This document shows, piece after piece, positions 25,476 through 34,920 of a stretch of DNA of 64,000 bases. The stretch is taken from the NCBI GenBank assembly GCA_964528565.1, contig CAZGSP010000039.1, positions 17,368 to 81,367 of the forward strand, in the 5' to 3' direction. Every line of letters starts with the position of its first letter. The stretch's first letter is position 1. This DNA is from UBA10133 sp964528565 (lineage in GTDB: Bacteria; Patescibacteriota; Microgenomatia; UBA1400; MFAQ01). A program made the position numbers and the translations under genes. The notes below the pieces were generated by a model. It did not search any database. It was not told the DNA's origin and saw nothing but the letters and a program-made list of their open reading frames with translations.

Positions 25476-26894
25476 CTAGATTCCCAGATCACGAAGCAGA
25501 TTTATTTTTATTGAGCTCTGATTGTTTGATTTTTGGACGCCGTAAATCCAGCCAAAAGCTTCATCTGCGGGACACGAGAGCGGATTACCGGCATATGTCC
25601 GAAAGAGATAACACCAGCCACCGTAGGCAGAGTAGCCAACTTCATCTTGTGTTCCTAATATGATGGAGTAAGGCTGGTTTTGGATATCTTTGGTAATTTT
25701 GATAATTCTTTCCCTTCGGGATATCAAACCATACTTTGACTGTTCACAAGTAAAAATTGTAATAGCTGAGAAGAAAACAAGAATGAGAATCAGGAACCAG
25801 GAAATTTTGGGGCTTAAGGAAGAAAGAAGTGTCCCCGAGAAAATGGAAAATAGGGTAAAGAAACTGAGAAGGTAGTATTCGATCACGTTACCGGGATAAA
25901 GAAGATAGGAGGTAATTGAAATAATAAGCATCACGAAAAGAAGGCAGAATTTTTTGTCTATCTTGGCCCTGAAAAACGAAAGAACCAAGATACCCAAAGA
26001 AAAGGATGAAAGGAGAAGGATGGAACCTGTTGGTGTACCCGCACCTCCGAAGCCCATTTCGGCCTGAACTGACGTCCGAGGACGTAGATACCAGAAACGA
26101 CTAAGCGAGTTCCAAGTGGTGGACAAACGGCCAGGCATTCGATCTATCATGGAGGTATTGCTTTGGGAAGTGAGCATGCGAAGCGGAGTGCGCAGATTGT
26201 CAAAGTTATGGACTTTGTCGAAGACAAGAAGTGGAGAAATCAAAACCAGATATACGACGACGGAAGATATCCAGGTACTAAAAGTGATTCTTTTGAAGGA
26301 CTTAAAAACGAGAAAAATAATTACCGGCCAGAACATGAGCAGTGAAAGGTGAACATGGAGCACCGTGGCCATAATGGCCGAAACGAGAATGAACCAACGA
26401 GTATCTTTCTGAGATTTGTATAAAGAATATAACAGCCAAATAGTCAGTAGCGGAATGGGAGATGGATTCCAGAAACGACGATCAAAGAAATTCAAGAGAG
26501 GAGATCCGGCGTATATAAGTGAAGAAAAAATGGCTACCGAGGGCGAAAACAATTGAGACGAAACAAAGTATAAGGAAATAACCGTAGCCAGACCAAGTAA
26601 CGGGGCAAAGTAAGCAAGAATAAGGGGGTCTCCTCCCGAGAAGAAGAATAATAGGGCATTTAAATAGGTGAAGGCGGGTCCAAGATAAAAACCGGTATTT
26701 CCGGCGCTCACTCCAATCCAGATGGGATGAAAATCCTGGACCTGTGACCAAGCAAGAAAAGCCTGATATTCTTCGTCAAAATTGAAACTAAACCACTCAC
26801 CTGCTTTCCAAAAACGGAGTACCACCAGAAAAACAAATAAGACGGCTACGACGAATTTGTATAGATTGTTTGTTGATGAAGATTCTTTGGCCAC
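25476..26894 (-). CDS. GT-C membrane glycosyltransferase
   Basis: 472 residues from a GTG at 26894. The first loop has FNFDEEYQAF (Asp40, Glu41, Glu42), the ArnT/PMT-like acidic pair. The following IWIGVSAGNTGFYLGPAFTYL links it to the DxGRD group, so it looks intermediate between the two GT-C types in this window. The exported tail includes IKITKDIQNQPYSIILGTQDEVGYSAYGGW. It is the last gene of the large minus-strand unit and ends exactly where the plus-strand gene ends (TAACTA). Confidence 0.7.
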   Translation of the reverse strand: MAKESSSTNNLYKFVVAVLFVFLVVLRFWKAGEWFSFNFDEEYQAFLAWSQVQDFHPIWIGVSAGNTGFYLGPAFTYLNALLFFFSGGDPLILAYFAPLLGLATVISLYFVSSQLFSPSVAIFSSLIYAGSPLLNFFDRRFWNPSPIPLLTIWLLYSLYKSQKDTRWFILVSAIMATVLHVHLSLLMFWPVIIFLVFKSFKRITFSTWISSVVVYLVLISPLLVFDKVHNFDNLRTPLRMLTSQSNTSMIDRMPGRLSTTWNSLSRFWYLRPRTSVQAEMGFGGAGTPTGSILLLSSFSLGILVLSFFRAKIDKKFCLLFVMLIISITSYLLYPGNVIEYYLLSFFTLFSIFSGTLLSSLSPKISWFLILILVFFSAITIFTCEQSKYGLISRRERIIKITKDIQNQPYSIILGTQDEVGYSAYGGWCYLFRTYAGNPLSCPADEAFGWIYGVQKSNNQSSIKINLLRDLGI

Positions 26895-26909
26895 AGAAAT
26901 AGTTTAGTA

Positions 26910-28040
26910 CTAGGCGACGAAGTAGCCGCGAGTAAAGAAAATGATGGAGAGAATAGACAAGACGGTGCAAACAGCATAGAGACCATACTTAACAAAAGGA
27001 TGTTGTTTCTCCAACCAATAAGCCATGACCATGAACACGGGGAAAAGCACCAAAGTAAACCGGGGCATACTCATAAAAGTGCCGGAAAATGTGGGAAGAG
27101 CGAACGACAACAGAACAAATAACCAATAAGAAAAACGGATTCTCTTGAAGAAAAAAATTAGGATGGTGATAATCAACAAGGCCGAAAGCAACTCCATGAC
27201 AACGGTAAAGTAGAGAGGATCCCAGTCGGTGAAAATTAGCATTTTGAAATACCGGAAAAAGACTTGGTGAAGAAGGATGAGTTTGTCCACGGTTCGGCCA
27301 CCGAAAACAGACTGGATATGAAAAAAGAATAACGGATCCCCGGTCTTGAGATACTGAAAACGCATGAATGAAAAAAGCCCCAGTGGAGGAAGCAGCAACC
27401 ATATGGCAGATAGATTAACCGACTTTCTAAAATCTTTGCCGTACATGAGCCAGTATTCATAAATGATGGAGGGCCAGAGAAAAAATCCGGTGATTCGGGT
27501 GGCCGAAGCGATCGCGGCCAAAAGACAGGCCAGGAAGAAGTGTTGGCGGCGAAGCAAATAAAAAGTCAGGATAACCAGTAAGAGAAACAAAGACTCGGTA
27601 TAGACGGAGCCAAAAAAGAAGGCTGTGGGAAAAAGAAGAAGTAAATAAATAGTACTCTTGGCGATCTTGGGTTTGAAGTCGAGTAGAACTAGTTTGTAGA
27701 GGAAATAGAGAGCCAGAATAAGGGAGACGTGTGAGACAAATAATCCCGAAGCAAGATAATTACCGAAATAGTTGAAGGTTCGAACCGACCACGGGTAGAC
27801 AGGGAAAAAAGCATAATCCATATCGGTTTTGTGCTGATAGCCATAGCCGTATTGAGCAAGATCCAGGTAATGAAGTCCGTCAAAGTTTGACCACATGGAG
27901 AAGATATTACTGACCGAAGGCTTTTCCGTCAGATTGGTGAAGCGGGTACGGGGAGAAAGGAGGAACATGGCCGGAAGGGCAATAAGAACGATTAGTAGCC
28001 GCCAACCCAGAACGAGTTTGAAGATCTCTTTTAGTGACAT
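26910..28040 (-). CDS. PIG-V-like mannosyltransferase (GT-C)
   Basis: 376 residues. The loop after the first membrane helix reads WSNFDGLHYLDLAQYGY with Asp54 and His57, then DYAFFPVYPW; this 'W-x-x-(W/F)-D-x-x-H-Y...GY...AFFPLYP' layout is diagnostic of the PIG-V mannosyltransferase family. Later segments LLLFPTAFFFGSVYTESLFLLL and ATRITGFFLWP also match. Relatives use polyprenyl/dolichyl-phosphate mannose. Its start overlaps the GT4 gene stop by ten bases. The bacterial acceptor is unknown. Confidence 0.8.
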   Translation of the reverse strand: MSLKEIFKLVLGWRLLIVLIALPAMFLLSPRTRFTNLTEKPSVSNIFSMWSNFDGLHYLDLAQYGYGYQHKTDMDYAFFPVYPWSVRTFNYFGNYLASGLFVSHVSLILALYFLYKLVLLDFKPKIAKSTIYLLLLFPTAFFFGSVYTESLFLLLVILTFYLLRRQHFFLACLLAAIASATRITGFFLWPSIIYEYWLMYGKDFRKSVNLSAIWLLLPPLGLFSFMRFQYLKTGDPLFFFHIQSVFGGRTVDKLILLHQVFFRYFKMLIFTDWDPLYFTVVMELLSALLIITILIFFFKRIRFSYWLFVLLSFALPTFSGTFMSMPRFTLVLFPVFMVMAYWLEKQHPFVKYGLYAVCTVLSILSIIFFTRGYFVA

Positions 28041-29044
28041 AGGGTTTTGTAAACTTCTAGGGTGAGGTGGGCGGTTTTGGACCAGCTGAAATCGCGAGAA
28101 CGCTTTTTGGCCAGTTCGATCTGCTTGGCCTTGGCTGAAGATGATAGATTTAGAGCATTGGCGATTGCTTTTTCCATCGATTTTAATTTTCTTGGGTTAA
28201 AGACGATCGCCTCTTCGTGGTAGACCTCCGGGAGACTGGAGGTCTTGGAACTGGCCACCAGACAACCGGCTGTCATCGCTTCGAGTAGTGGAAGACCAAA
28301 CCCTTCGTAGAGGGAGGGCTGGACATAAAGTTCGGCCAAATGAAGCATGGCATTAAAGTCATCGTTTGGGACGTAACCCGGATAAATAATGTGGTTATAG
28401 ACCTGAAGTCGGACAAGATCGATAAGCTCGGGTTCGACCGGTTTGACGATCTCCTGCAGCATACCTTTTCCGACTATGACGAGCGGTATTTCCAGACGAT
28501 CGGTGACTTCTGCCAGTGAAGGGAGATTCTTGTTCGGGTTGGGACCGGCGGCGAGAGTCAGAACAAATTTGTCGGGTAAATGATATTTTTCTTTTACCTC
28601 CTTAAGTTTGGATGCCGAGGGAACTTTTCGGTATGCCTCGTCCACAGCCAGAGGGGTAACAAATATTTTCTCCGGAGCGGTGCGGAAGTACTTGATGATA
28701 TCTTCTTTGGAATTTCCGGAATCGGTGATAATGGCAGAGACGGTTCTGAGTGACCACCACTGAATGAGAAGTTTTATGGTTCCCCTAATGCCTTTGGGGT
28801 ATTTATCGGCCAGAACCAAGGGTGTCAGATCGTGGATGGTGACAACGGTCGGTCTTTCTTTTTTTAAGGGTAAGGTGAGATAAAAAGGATCGAAAAAAGG
28901 ATAGTGAATAATGTCGGGATCTTTATCGGTCAGCTCAATTTTCGGTAATTTTTCGAGGGCAGTTCGAAGATGTTCGGCATAGACACCGACTCCCCTACCG
29001 GAAGAGTGTCCACCACCATCGAGAAAGACTTTAATTGGTGCCAT
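28031..29044 (-). CDS. Family 4 glycosyltransferase
   Basis: 337 residues of the mannosyltransferase-like GT4 class: SGRGVGVYAEHLRTAL near the N-terminus, DIIHYPFFDPF, TVVTIHDLTPL, TPLAVDEAYR, KFVLTLAAGPNPNKNL, and the donor-binding PSLYEGFGLPLLEAMTAGC with both catalytic-site glutamates. The protein is soluble and would act on the cytoplasmic face. It overlaps the GT2 gene upstream by 14 bases. Confidence 0.9.
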   Translation of the reverse strand: MAPIKVFLDGGGHSSGRGVGVYAEHLRTALEKLPKIELTDKDPDIIHYPFFDPFYLTLPLKKERPTVVTIHDLTPLVLADKYPKGIRGTIKLLIQWWSLRTVSAIITDSGNSKEDIIKYFRTAPEKIFVTPLAVDEAYRKVPSASKLKEVKEKYHLPDKFVLTLAAGPNPNKNLPSLAEVTDRLEIPLVIVGKGMLQEIVKPVEPELIDLVRLQVYNHIIYPGYVPNDDFNAMLHLAELYVQPSLYEGFGLPLLEAMTAGCLVASSKTSSLPEVYHEEAIVFNPRKLKSMEKAIANALNLSSSAKAKQIELAKKRSRDFSWSKTAHLTLEVYKTLCH

Positions 29045-29912
29045 ATTCTTCGTCTTTATAGAGTTCCCATAGTTTCATATAGGAGAAAGCGTGATGAAGA
29101 CCGGAATAGAGTGAAAAAACAAAGCCTGGAAAACCATCCATGAAGCCGCGGTAACGGAAATAGAGACTGCAGAAAGTGCCGAGGGGTTTAAAAAATAAAT
29201 AGTTTAGCGTATTAAAGATGTTGATCTTGACTCCGGCTTCTTTTAATTGATGAGCCTTCAGACTAGAGTACGTATTTTCTCTCAGGAGATATCGGGAAAA
29301 ATGAGGGGTGGCGTAATGATCCAGATCCGACACCAACCAACCGGTAACGCCGTGGACCACCATTTGCTCGTGAACGTCCTTGGCCGGAAGAACAGCTTTC
29401 CCTTTTTGAAAGAGACGGATGACCGGATCGGGGTACTGACCGGCGTTTTTGAGATAACGATTCAGAAAGAAGTTTTTACGGGGTAGCCAGTAGGCAGGGG
29501 CTGGTTCCGTCAATTTTTTTGGTCTGGGAAAAACAGTTAGATATTTATTGACCGATGATTTGAGAGGAGAGATCCAGGAATCATAGCCAAAATACGTGCC
29601 CTCCAGAATACCGACGATCTCCTTCTTCATCCCGGGGGTAACTCTTTCGTCGGCATCCATCTGAAGAATCCAGTCGGACTGGGCTTCCCGGTTCGCGATG
29701 GCTTTTTGAATATGGAAGATCGGATTGTTTTCCCGGAGGAGGATTTTGGCCCCATATTTCTTGGCGATCTCTACCGTCTTGTCCTGAGACCGGCCATCGA
29801 CGATGATGATCTCGTCCGCAAAGTCTTTGACCGAGTCGAGACAGGCGGCGATGTTTGACTCTTCGTTGTAGGTAGCCAGGGTGACGGAGATAGTTTGGCG
29901 TTTTATTTTCAT
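29031..29912 (-). CDS. Family 2 glycosyltransferase, WaaE/KdtX-like
   Basis: 293 residues. ISVTLATYNEESNIAACLDSV, DEIIIVDGRSQDKT, and DWILQMDADERVTPGM (DAD metal motif) define the WaaE-like subgroup. Two other members are at 52674-53477 and 55353-56267; all three share 'DEIIxVDxxSxDxT' and 'Dxx(E/D)R(V/I)'. The C-terminal half has YFLFFKPLGTFCSLYFRYRGFMDG..., a membrane-associating segment. ATGA overlap with the first of the tandem GT-C genes upstream. Confidence 0.85.
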   Translation of the reverse strand: MKIKRQTISVTLATYNEESNIAACLDSVKDFADEIIIVDGRSQDKTVEIAKKYGAKILLRENNPIFHIQKAIANREAQSDWILQMDADERVTPGMKKEIVGILEGTYFGYDSWISPLKSSVNKYLTVFPRPKKLTEPAPAYWLPRKNFFLNRYLKNAGQYPDPVIRLFQKGKAVLPAKDVHEQMVVHGVTGWLVSDLDHYATPHFSRYLLRENTYSSLKAHQLKEAGVKINIFNTLNYLFFKPLGTFCSLYFRYRGFMDGFPGFVFSLYSGLHHAFSYMKLWELYKDEEYGTN

Positions 29913-31546
29913 GGTGTGGCAATAAACTTGTACATAGGATGTCCCACAGGGTCGTTTATGATGTAGATGACCGCTTTGTCATCTACGGACTCATCAGCAG
30001 AGATTATAAGGGTTTTGACAAGCTTCCGGTCCTCGGGATAGTTTATTTGCCTGAATTCGAACTTATCAAACGCCCGGACCGTGGAGAAACCGAACCTGTC
30101 CCGCGGGGTCATAACCAGTTCCTTTTGTAATTTTTGGGGTGGATATTGAAGAAAGAAAGCCATCAAAATATAGGGCTGGTCGTAGCGGTCGGAGATCACG
30201 ATACGGTCGTATTCATCGTAGTGTTCTTTGACGTAGCCGGCTATTTGGTCAAAGCCATATTGCCATGCATAGGGTAATTCTTTGGGATAATGAACGTAGT
30301 ACAGATGGAGATAACGGGCGACACAGTAGCCACCGAAAAGAGAGATTAGGAAAACAAAGAGAGAAAAGACCACTTTGATGTTTATCTTCTTAAAAAATTC
30401 CATGGTCGCGGTAACACCAAAGGCACAGATAAATGTCAAAGGTATCACCATATTTTGGGCGCGAAGGGCATGAGGACTTTGGAACGTCAGAGCCGCTGCC
30501 AAAGGAGAGATCAGGAACCAGATAAAAATCAATCGCTTTTCTTTTGATTCTAATTTCAACAAGGAAAGTAGCCCAAAAAAGTAAAACGGTATAAGGAACA
30601 TATAGGTTTGCCCCATGCCGGGTACTTTACTGCGGGCGATTTCGTCCCCGGTGACAAAGAGGAAACGTGGCGAATAATGAGAAAGATAATTCTTCACAAA
30701 CCTGAGACTGTAGGAAAGATATTGATTGTGGATGGCTTTTACAAAGATCGTTTCCGGAACATGGGCGCGGCGCATTTCCAGGGCCTGCCATAACGGACCG
30801 GTGTCGGCAAAGACGGAAACACCGGTAAAACGGGACTGGCCTTCTTTGGACAGTAGTTGACCGGCCAAGGGAAGTACGAGAACAAAACCGAGGACGGCGG
30901 CGGCAATAACTAGTTTTATCCTCTTCGGCGCCAAGTCGCCCAATAAAGGTTTCCAATAAATAACCAGGAGAGATAAAACCAATAGTGGAGAAATGATTCG
31001 AGCGGAATGATAGGCGTACATGCCGGTTGCCATGGATGCTGCAAAAAGGAATAAGAGTTTAGTTTTTTCCAGACCTCTAAAAAAGGCCCAAAGTCCCAAT
31101 AGGATAAAGAACAGAGCGGCATTTACTTCCCACCCGCCTCGGGAAAATTGAAGATGCCATGGTGAGATGGCCAGGAGCAAGGCCGAAATGACCGGTAAAT
31201 ATTTATTTTTGGGGAATAGTGATCGGGCCAATAAATAAACAAGATAGACGGAAGCAATACCCAAGATGGCCGATGGAAGGCGGACAGCCCAGATGTTTAA
31301 ACCGAGGATCTTCACAAACGGCAAAACCAAATAAAAATAGACCGGGGGTTTGAAGTCGTCAAAAGACCGGAAGACCAGTGGCCAGGAAGCTCCGTGTTCA
31401 TCCTTGCCGGTTTGGATCAGGGACCAGGCGTTGTAACCGATGGCGGCTTCGTCGGCGTTTAGACCGGCGGGGAATTTATCCAGAGCAAAAAGTCTTAGGG
31501 CCGAAGCTAAAAGAAGAATTAAAATGATGGATAAATATTTTTTCAT
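29909..31546 (-). CDS. ArnT/PMT-like GT-C glycosyltransferase, tandem copy 1
   Basis: 545 residues. After the first helix comes LNADEAAIGYNAWSLIQTGKDEHG with the catalytic-type Asp32-Glu33, then SFDDFKPPVYFYLVLP and WAVRLPSAILGI. About twelve membrane segments are followed by an exported tail with YGFDQIAGYVKEHYDEYDRIVISDRY and QPYIL. This architecture fits lipid-linked-sugar transferases such as ArnT. It abuts copy 2 with no base between stop and start. A region LSYSLRFVKNYLSHYSPRFLF is the conserved mid-protein element shared by all copies. Confidence 0.8.
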   Translation of the reverse strand: MKKYLSIILILLLASALRLFALDKFPAGLNADEAAIGYNAWSLIQTGKDEHGASWPLVFRSFDDFKPPVYFYLVLPFVKILGLNIWAVRLPSAILGIASVYLVYLLARSLFPKNKYLPVISALLLAISPWHLQFSRGGWEVNAALFFILLGLWAFFRGLEKTKLLFLFAASMATGMYAYHSARIISPLLVLSLLVIYWKPLLGDLAPKRIKLVIAAAVLGFVLVLPLAGQLLSKEGQSRFTGVSVFADTGPLWQALEMRRAHVPETIFVKAIHNQYLSYSLRFVKNYLSHYSPRFLFVTGDEIARSKVPGMGQTYMFLIPFYFFGLLSLLKLESKEKRLIFIWFLISPLAAALTFQSPHALRAQNMVIPLTFICAFGVTATMEFFKKINIKVVFSLFVFLISLFGGYCVARYLHLYYVHYPKELPYAWQYGFDQIAGYVKEHYDEYDRIVISDRYDQPYILMAFFLQYPPQKLQKELVMTPRDRFGFSTVRAFDKFEFRQINYPEDRKLVKTLIISADESVDDKAVIYIINDPVGHPMYKFIATP

Positions 31547-33229
31547 TTATGGCTTGGTCTTGAGGACTCTAAAAAGAATTTTATGATCGGGGGTTTCGAT
31601 CTGACGGAAATGTTCGACATTTGAGCCGGCGATATCGTATTGTCTATTGATATTACCCTCGGAGCCAATAAAAAGGGTGTCTTTCTGGGTGTTCATATCG
31701 GAATCTCCAAACTGGTGGAACTCCACGTTGCCGATCTTATCAACACGTCCAACATCCAAACCGCCACTGACGAAGTCGTTGTTAGCTTGATATGTGGCGG
31801 GGTCGTAGGCGGTATAAAAAACATAATAGATATATGGCTGGCCAAAGACATCGGTGAAAACAATTTTTTTGGCGGGATAGTCTTTGATGGCTTGGACTAC
31901 CTGTTTGTAGCCATAATTAAACTCCGAGGCAAAAACCGTTTGGCTATGGAAGAAATAAACATCAAAGGTGTAGAAGGTGAGGAGAACATACAAAGCCACC
32001 AGTGGTATGGAGAAGTATTTTAAAATTGAAAGACAATAATACGTACCGATACCGGAAATAATGGCTAGTGGTACGGTCATAAATAAAGCCCGAACGGTAG
32101 AAAATTCCGCAAGTGTTAATGAGGCGGGGATGGGGGCAATGAGTAACAGACCCAGGATGATCAAAGGTGTCTTATCAAATCCCTCGTGCGTACCGTTAAC
32201 TATTAATCTCGATAGATAGATCAAACCGAAGATAAGCCAGATAAATTCGAGGGGGTTCAAGATTCCCAGAGATGGAACGTGTCCCCTCTCGGTAATGGTG
32301 GGACCCTCGTAAAAAAGTACTTCCGGTGAAAAATGGTAAACATACCTGGACAGAACCAGCGAGGTCGAGAGCTGAAGCTGGTTGTGAAATAACGGAATGG
32401 TCCCGGAGCCCGCGCCGTCGATCGGTGCCAATTTGGCAGTGAGATCCGGCTTGTAGTTGAAAATACTCAGGGTGCTAAGCCTGTTCCCGGCACTGCCCAA
32501 AATCGAACCAAAGAAGATCCAAAGTCCGAAAAGAACAAAGGGTGCAAGAAGTAATAATTTTTTAGGTTTAAGGTAAACTGGAATTTGTTGCCAAAAATCT
32601 TTCCGGTAAATAGCTAGAAATAAAAGAAAAACGAGTGGAGTAAGAAGTTTGGCGGCTTGATACATGGCCAGGGAAAGGCAGGCAAATAGCAAAGACGGAA
32701 AAATGGACGAACTCCCCTTGAGGAATCTAAGGAAGTAATACAAAGCAAAAATGGTCAGTGTGGTAAATACATTCACTTCCCACGCGCCATGACTAAAATG
32801 GACATGCCAAGGCGAAATAGCCAGTGCGAGGGCGGCGAGGTCCCAGGGGAACAACTCAAAGCCGAGGATTTTAAAACCTTTTGTCTTTGAATCAATAAAA
32901 ATTTCTTTGGTTAGGAGATAGACTCCCCAGATGGCCAAAATACCGGCAAGAGCGCTAGGAAAGCGGACTGCAAATTCATTTAAACCAAATATGGCCACCA
33001 TGGGAACGGTGAGATAAATGTAGGCGCCGGGTTTGTAATCACCAAAACTTTTGAAAATAAGGGGGAGAAAAGCGCCGTGCTCGTCCCTGCCGGTCTTGAG
33101 AATGGAATAGGCGTTGTAACCAATGGCCGCTTCATCCCAGGTAAGCCCGTTGGGAACAGCTGACAACATCCATAGCCTAAGAAAAGATCCGATGACCAAC
33201 GCAATAATTAGAATAAGGTATTTCTTCAT
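31547..33229 (-). CDS. ArnT/PMT-like GT-C glycosyltransferase, tandem copy 2
   Basis: 560 residues. TWDEAAIGYNAYSILKTGRDEHG carries Asp32-Glu33; SFGDYKPGAYIYLTVP and FAVRFPSALAGI follow. The N-terminal 40 residues are almost superposable on copy 1, so these two look like the most recent duplicates. Mid-element: FHNQLQLSTSLVLSRYVYHFSPEVLFYEG (residues about 280-308). Exported tail: YGYKQVVQAIKDYPAKKIVF with QPYIYYVFYTAYDP. Four-base overlap with copy 3. Confidence 0.8.
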   Translation of the reverse strand: MKKYLILIIALVIGSFLRLWMLSAVPNGLTWDEAAIGYNAYSILKTGRDEHGAFLPLIFKSFGDYKPGAYIYLTVPMVAIFGLNEFAVRFPSALAGILAIWGVYLLTKEIFIDSKTKGFKILGFELFPWDLAALALAISPWHVHFSHGAWEVNVFTTLTIFALYYFLRFLKGSSSIFPSLLFACLSLAMYQAAKLLTPLVFLLFLAIYRKDFWQQIPVYLKPKKLLLLAPFVLFGLWIFFGSILGSAGNRLSTLSIFNYKPDLTAKLAPIDGAGSGTIPLFHNQLQLSTSLVLSRYVYHFSPEVLFYEGPTITERGHVPSLGILNPLEFIWLIFGLIYLSRLIVNGTHEGFDKTPLIILGLLLIAPIPASLTLAEFSTVRALFMTVPLAIISGIGTYYCLSILKYFSIPLVALYVLLTFYTFDVYFFHSQTVFASEFNYGYKQVVQAIKDYPAKKIVFTDVFGQPYIYYVFYTAYDPATYQANNDFVSGGLDVGRVDKIGNVEFHQFGDSDMNTQKDTLFIGSEGNINRQYDIAGSNVEHFRQIETPDHKILFRVLKTKP

Positions 33230-34920
33230 GGTACAGAGGTAATTGTAAACGCCGGGGAGCCATCCAGGAAGTTAATCGTTTCGATCACGTGGGCATTGAC
33301 CGGAACGTGGTCCGGCGAGGTAACTAGCAGACCCCTGGCAGTCGAGATCTCTTGTCCACTTTCAATAGGCAAGGAATTTATCCCTATGGTGGGGATTTGC
33401 CAATCGTTGACAAAATAAACGTTATCAATCTTGTCCGTCCAGAACCAATCGGACTTTTCATAACGGATGTTCTCCGGTCCCGGTTGGAGCTTTTCGGGAG
33501 ACAGCCCGGTAAAGAAAACATAGAAAATATGCGGTTCGCCGTAACGTTTGGTGATAAAGATGCGGTCGTATTCCGACCAGTGCTCCGAGATATAATCCAT
33601 GACTTGTTCGTAACCATACTGCCAGGAAGAAGAGAACTTGGTCTTGTAATCACCTGCGTATTGTCCCAGGTAATAGCCGAAGGAAAGTAAGGTCCAGAGA
33701 GAAAAAAGAGAGACAAAAATCAATTGTCTCTTTTCTGGTATGAGGACCAAAAGCCTGGCCAGACCCAAACAAGCCAAAATAACAACTGCGGGTATCATGG
33801 GATTTGGCCGGAGAGCTTGGGGCGGATCAATGGTCAGGCTGGCGGCGACGGGGGAAAGGAATAACCAGGCATAGAGCATTTGGAAGGCCTTGTCACTTTT
33901 GACGTGAGGTAGATAGAAAATGAAACCCAAAAGAGCCAGAAGGAAGACCGGAAGGGTCAGCAGGTTTTCCTTGGGAATAGCAAACTGGTATTGGGCTCCC
34001 CACTTTTGAGAAAAGAAATCCGGAGAGAAATAGCCGAGATAGTTCTTCGAGAAAATAGTGAGGAAATAAACGGGCCGGTTGTAAATAAGTCTGGCCACAA
34101 GTGAAGGAAGGGGGCTTTGGGCTCTATTTTCTCCGATTTGAAAGACTGATGAGGGCGAAAGAATTTTTAGTTTGTCATAACGGGCCGTCCCCTCTCCTAA
34201 ATATACTTGAAAGATAACGAGGCCGGAGAAGAGCAATGCCATGAATATCGATAGACCGGTTTTGAAATTTATCTTTATTTTGGGCCGGTAGATTAAAAAG
34301 GACAAGATCACCATGAGAGGGACAAAGACCCTGGCTGTGTTGTAAGTATGCAAAGATAAACCAAGTAAAACGACGGAGGGTAGAATGGAGGCCTTATTCC
34401 CAAAAAATTTTAGTAAGAAATAAAATCCGAAGATGATGAGGGTCAGAGATAAGTTGGCTTCCAGTGCCGGTCTGGAGATAAAAAAGTGCCAGGGAAGAAT
34501 GGCTAGTAACAAAGCGGTTAGAAAGCCAAGATTTATTTTGCGCTTAAATAAATTTTGGGAAAGGTTGGGGAAAATCTCATTGGTCAGTAAATATATACCG
34601 GGAATAGCAAGAGTACCCGCAAAGGCAGAGATAAACCTGACAGCAAAGGCATTGAGGCCAAAAAGCCAAACCGGAATAACCGAAAGATAGATATATAGAG
34701 GAAGTTTGAAATCGCCAAAGGCGCGGAAAATTAGCGGAAAGGTTTTGCCCCATTCGTCCTTGCCCGTCTGTAAAATCGAAAGGGCGTTGTATCCGTGACT
34801 CACTTCGTCCCAGTTTAAAGAGACGGGTAATGATCCAAGTTTCCAAAATCTTAAGATACCGCTGACTATCGTCAGAATGAGGAGGACTAAAAAGCTATGG
34901 TTTTTAAAAATGGACTTCAT
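33226..34920 (-). CDS. ArnT/PMT-like GT-C glycosyltransferase, tandem copy 3
   Basis: 564 residues. NWDEVSHGYNALSILQTGKDEWG gives Asp38-Glu39, with AFGDFKLPLYIYLSVIP after it. Mid-element: IYNRPVYFLTIFSKNYLGYFSPDFF. Exported tail: YGYEQVMDYISEHWSEYDRIFITKRYGEPHIFYVF. An alanine replaces the serine of the 'SFGDYK' loop. Coupled by ATGA to copy 2 downstream and by a 17-base overlap to copy 4 upstream. Confidence 0.8.
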   Translation of the reverse strand: MKSIFKNHSFLVLLILTIVSGILRFWKLGSLPVSLNWDEVSHGYNALSILQTGKDEWGKTFPLIFRAFGDFKLPLYIYLSVIPVWLFGLNAFAVRFISAFAGTLAIPGIYLLTNEIFPNLSQNLFKRKINLGFLTALLLAILPWHFFISRPALEANLSLTLIIFGFYFLLKFFGNKASILPSVVLLGLSLHTYNTARVFVPLMVILSFLIYRPKIKINFKTGLSIFMALLFSGLVIFQVYLGEGTARYDKLKILSPSSVFQIGENRAQSPLPSLVARLIYNRPVYFLTIFSKNYLGYFSPDFFSQKWGAQYQFAIPKENLLTLPVFLLALLGFIFYLPHVKSDKAFQMLYAWLFLSPVAASLTIDPPQALRPNPMIPAVVILACLGLARLLVLIPEKRQLIFVSLFSLWTLLSFGYYLGQYAGDYKTKFSSSWQYGYEQVMDYISEHWSEYDRIFITKRYGEPHIFYVFFTGLSPEKLQPGPENIRYEKSDWFWTDKIDNVYFVNDWQIPTIGINSLPIESGQEISTARGLLVTSPDHVPVNAHVIETINFLDGSPAFTITSVP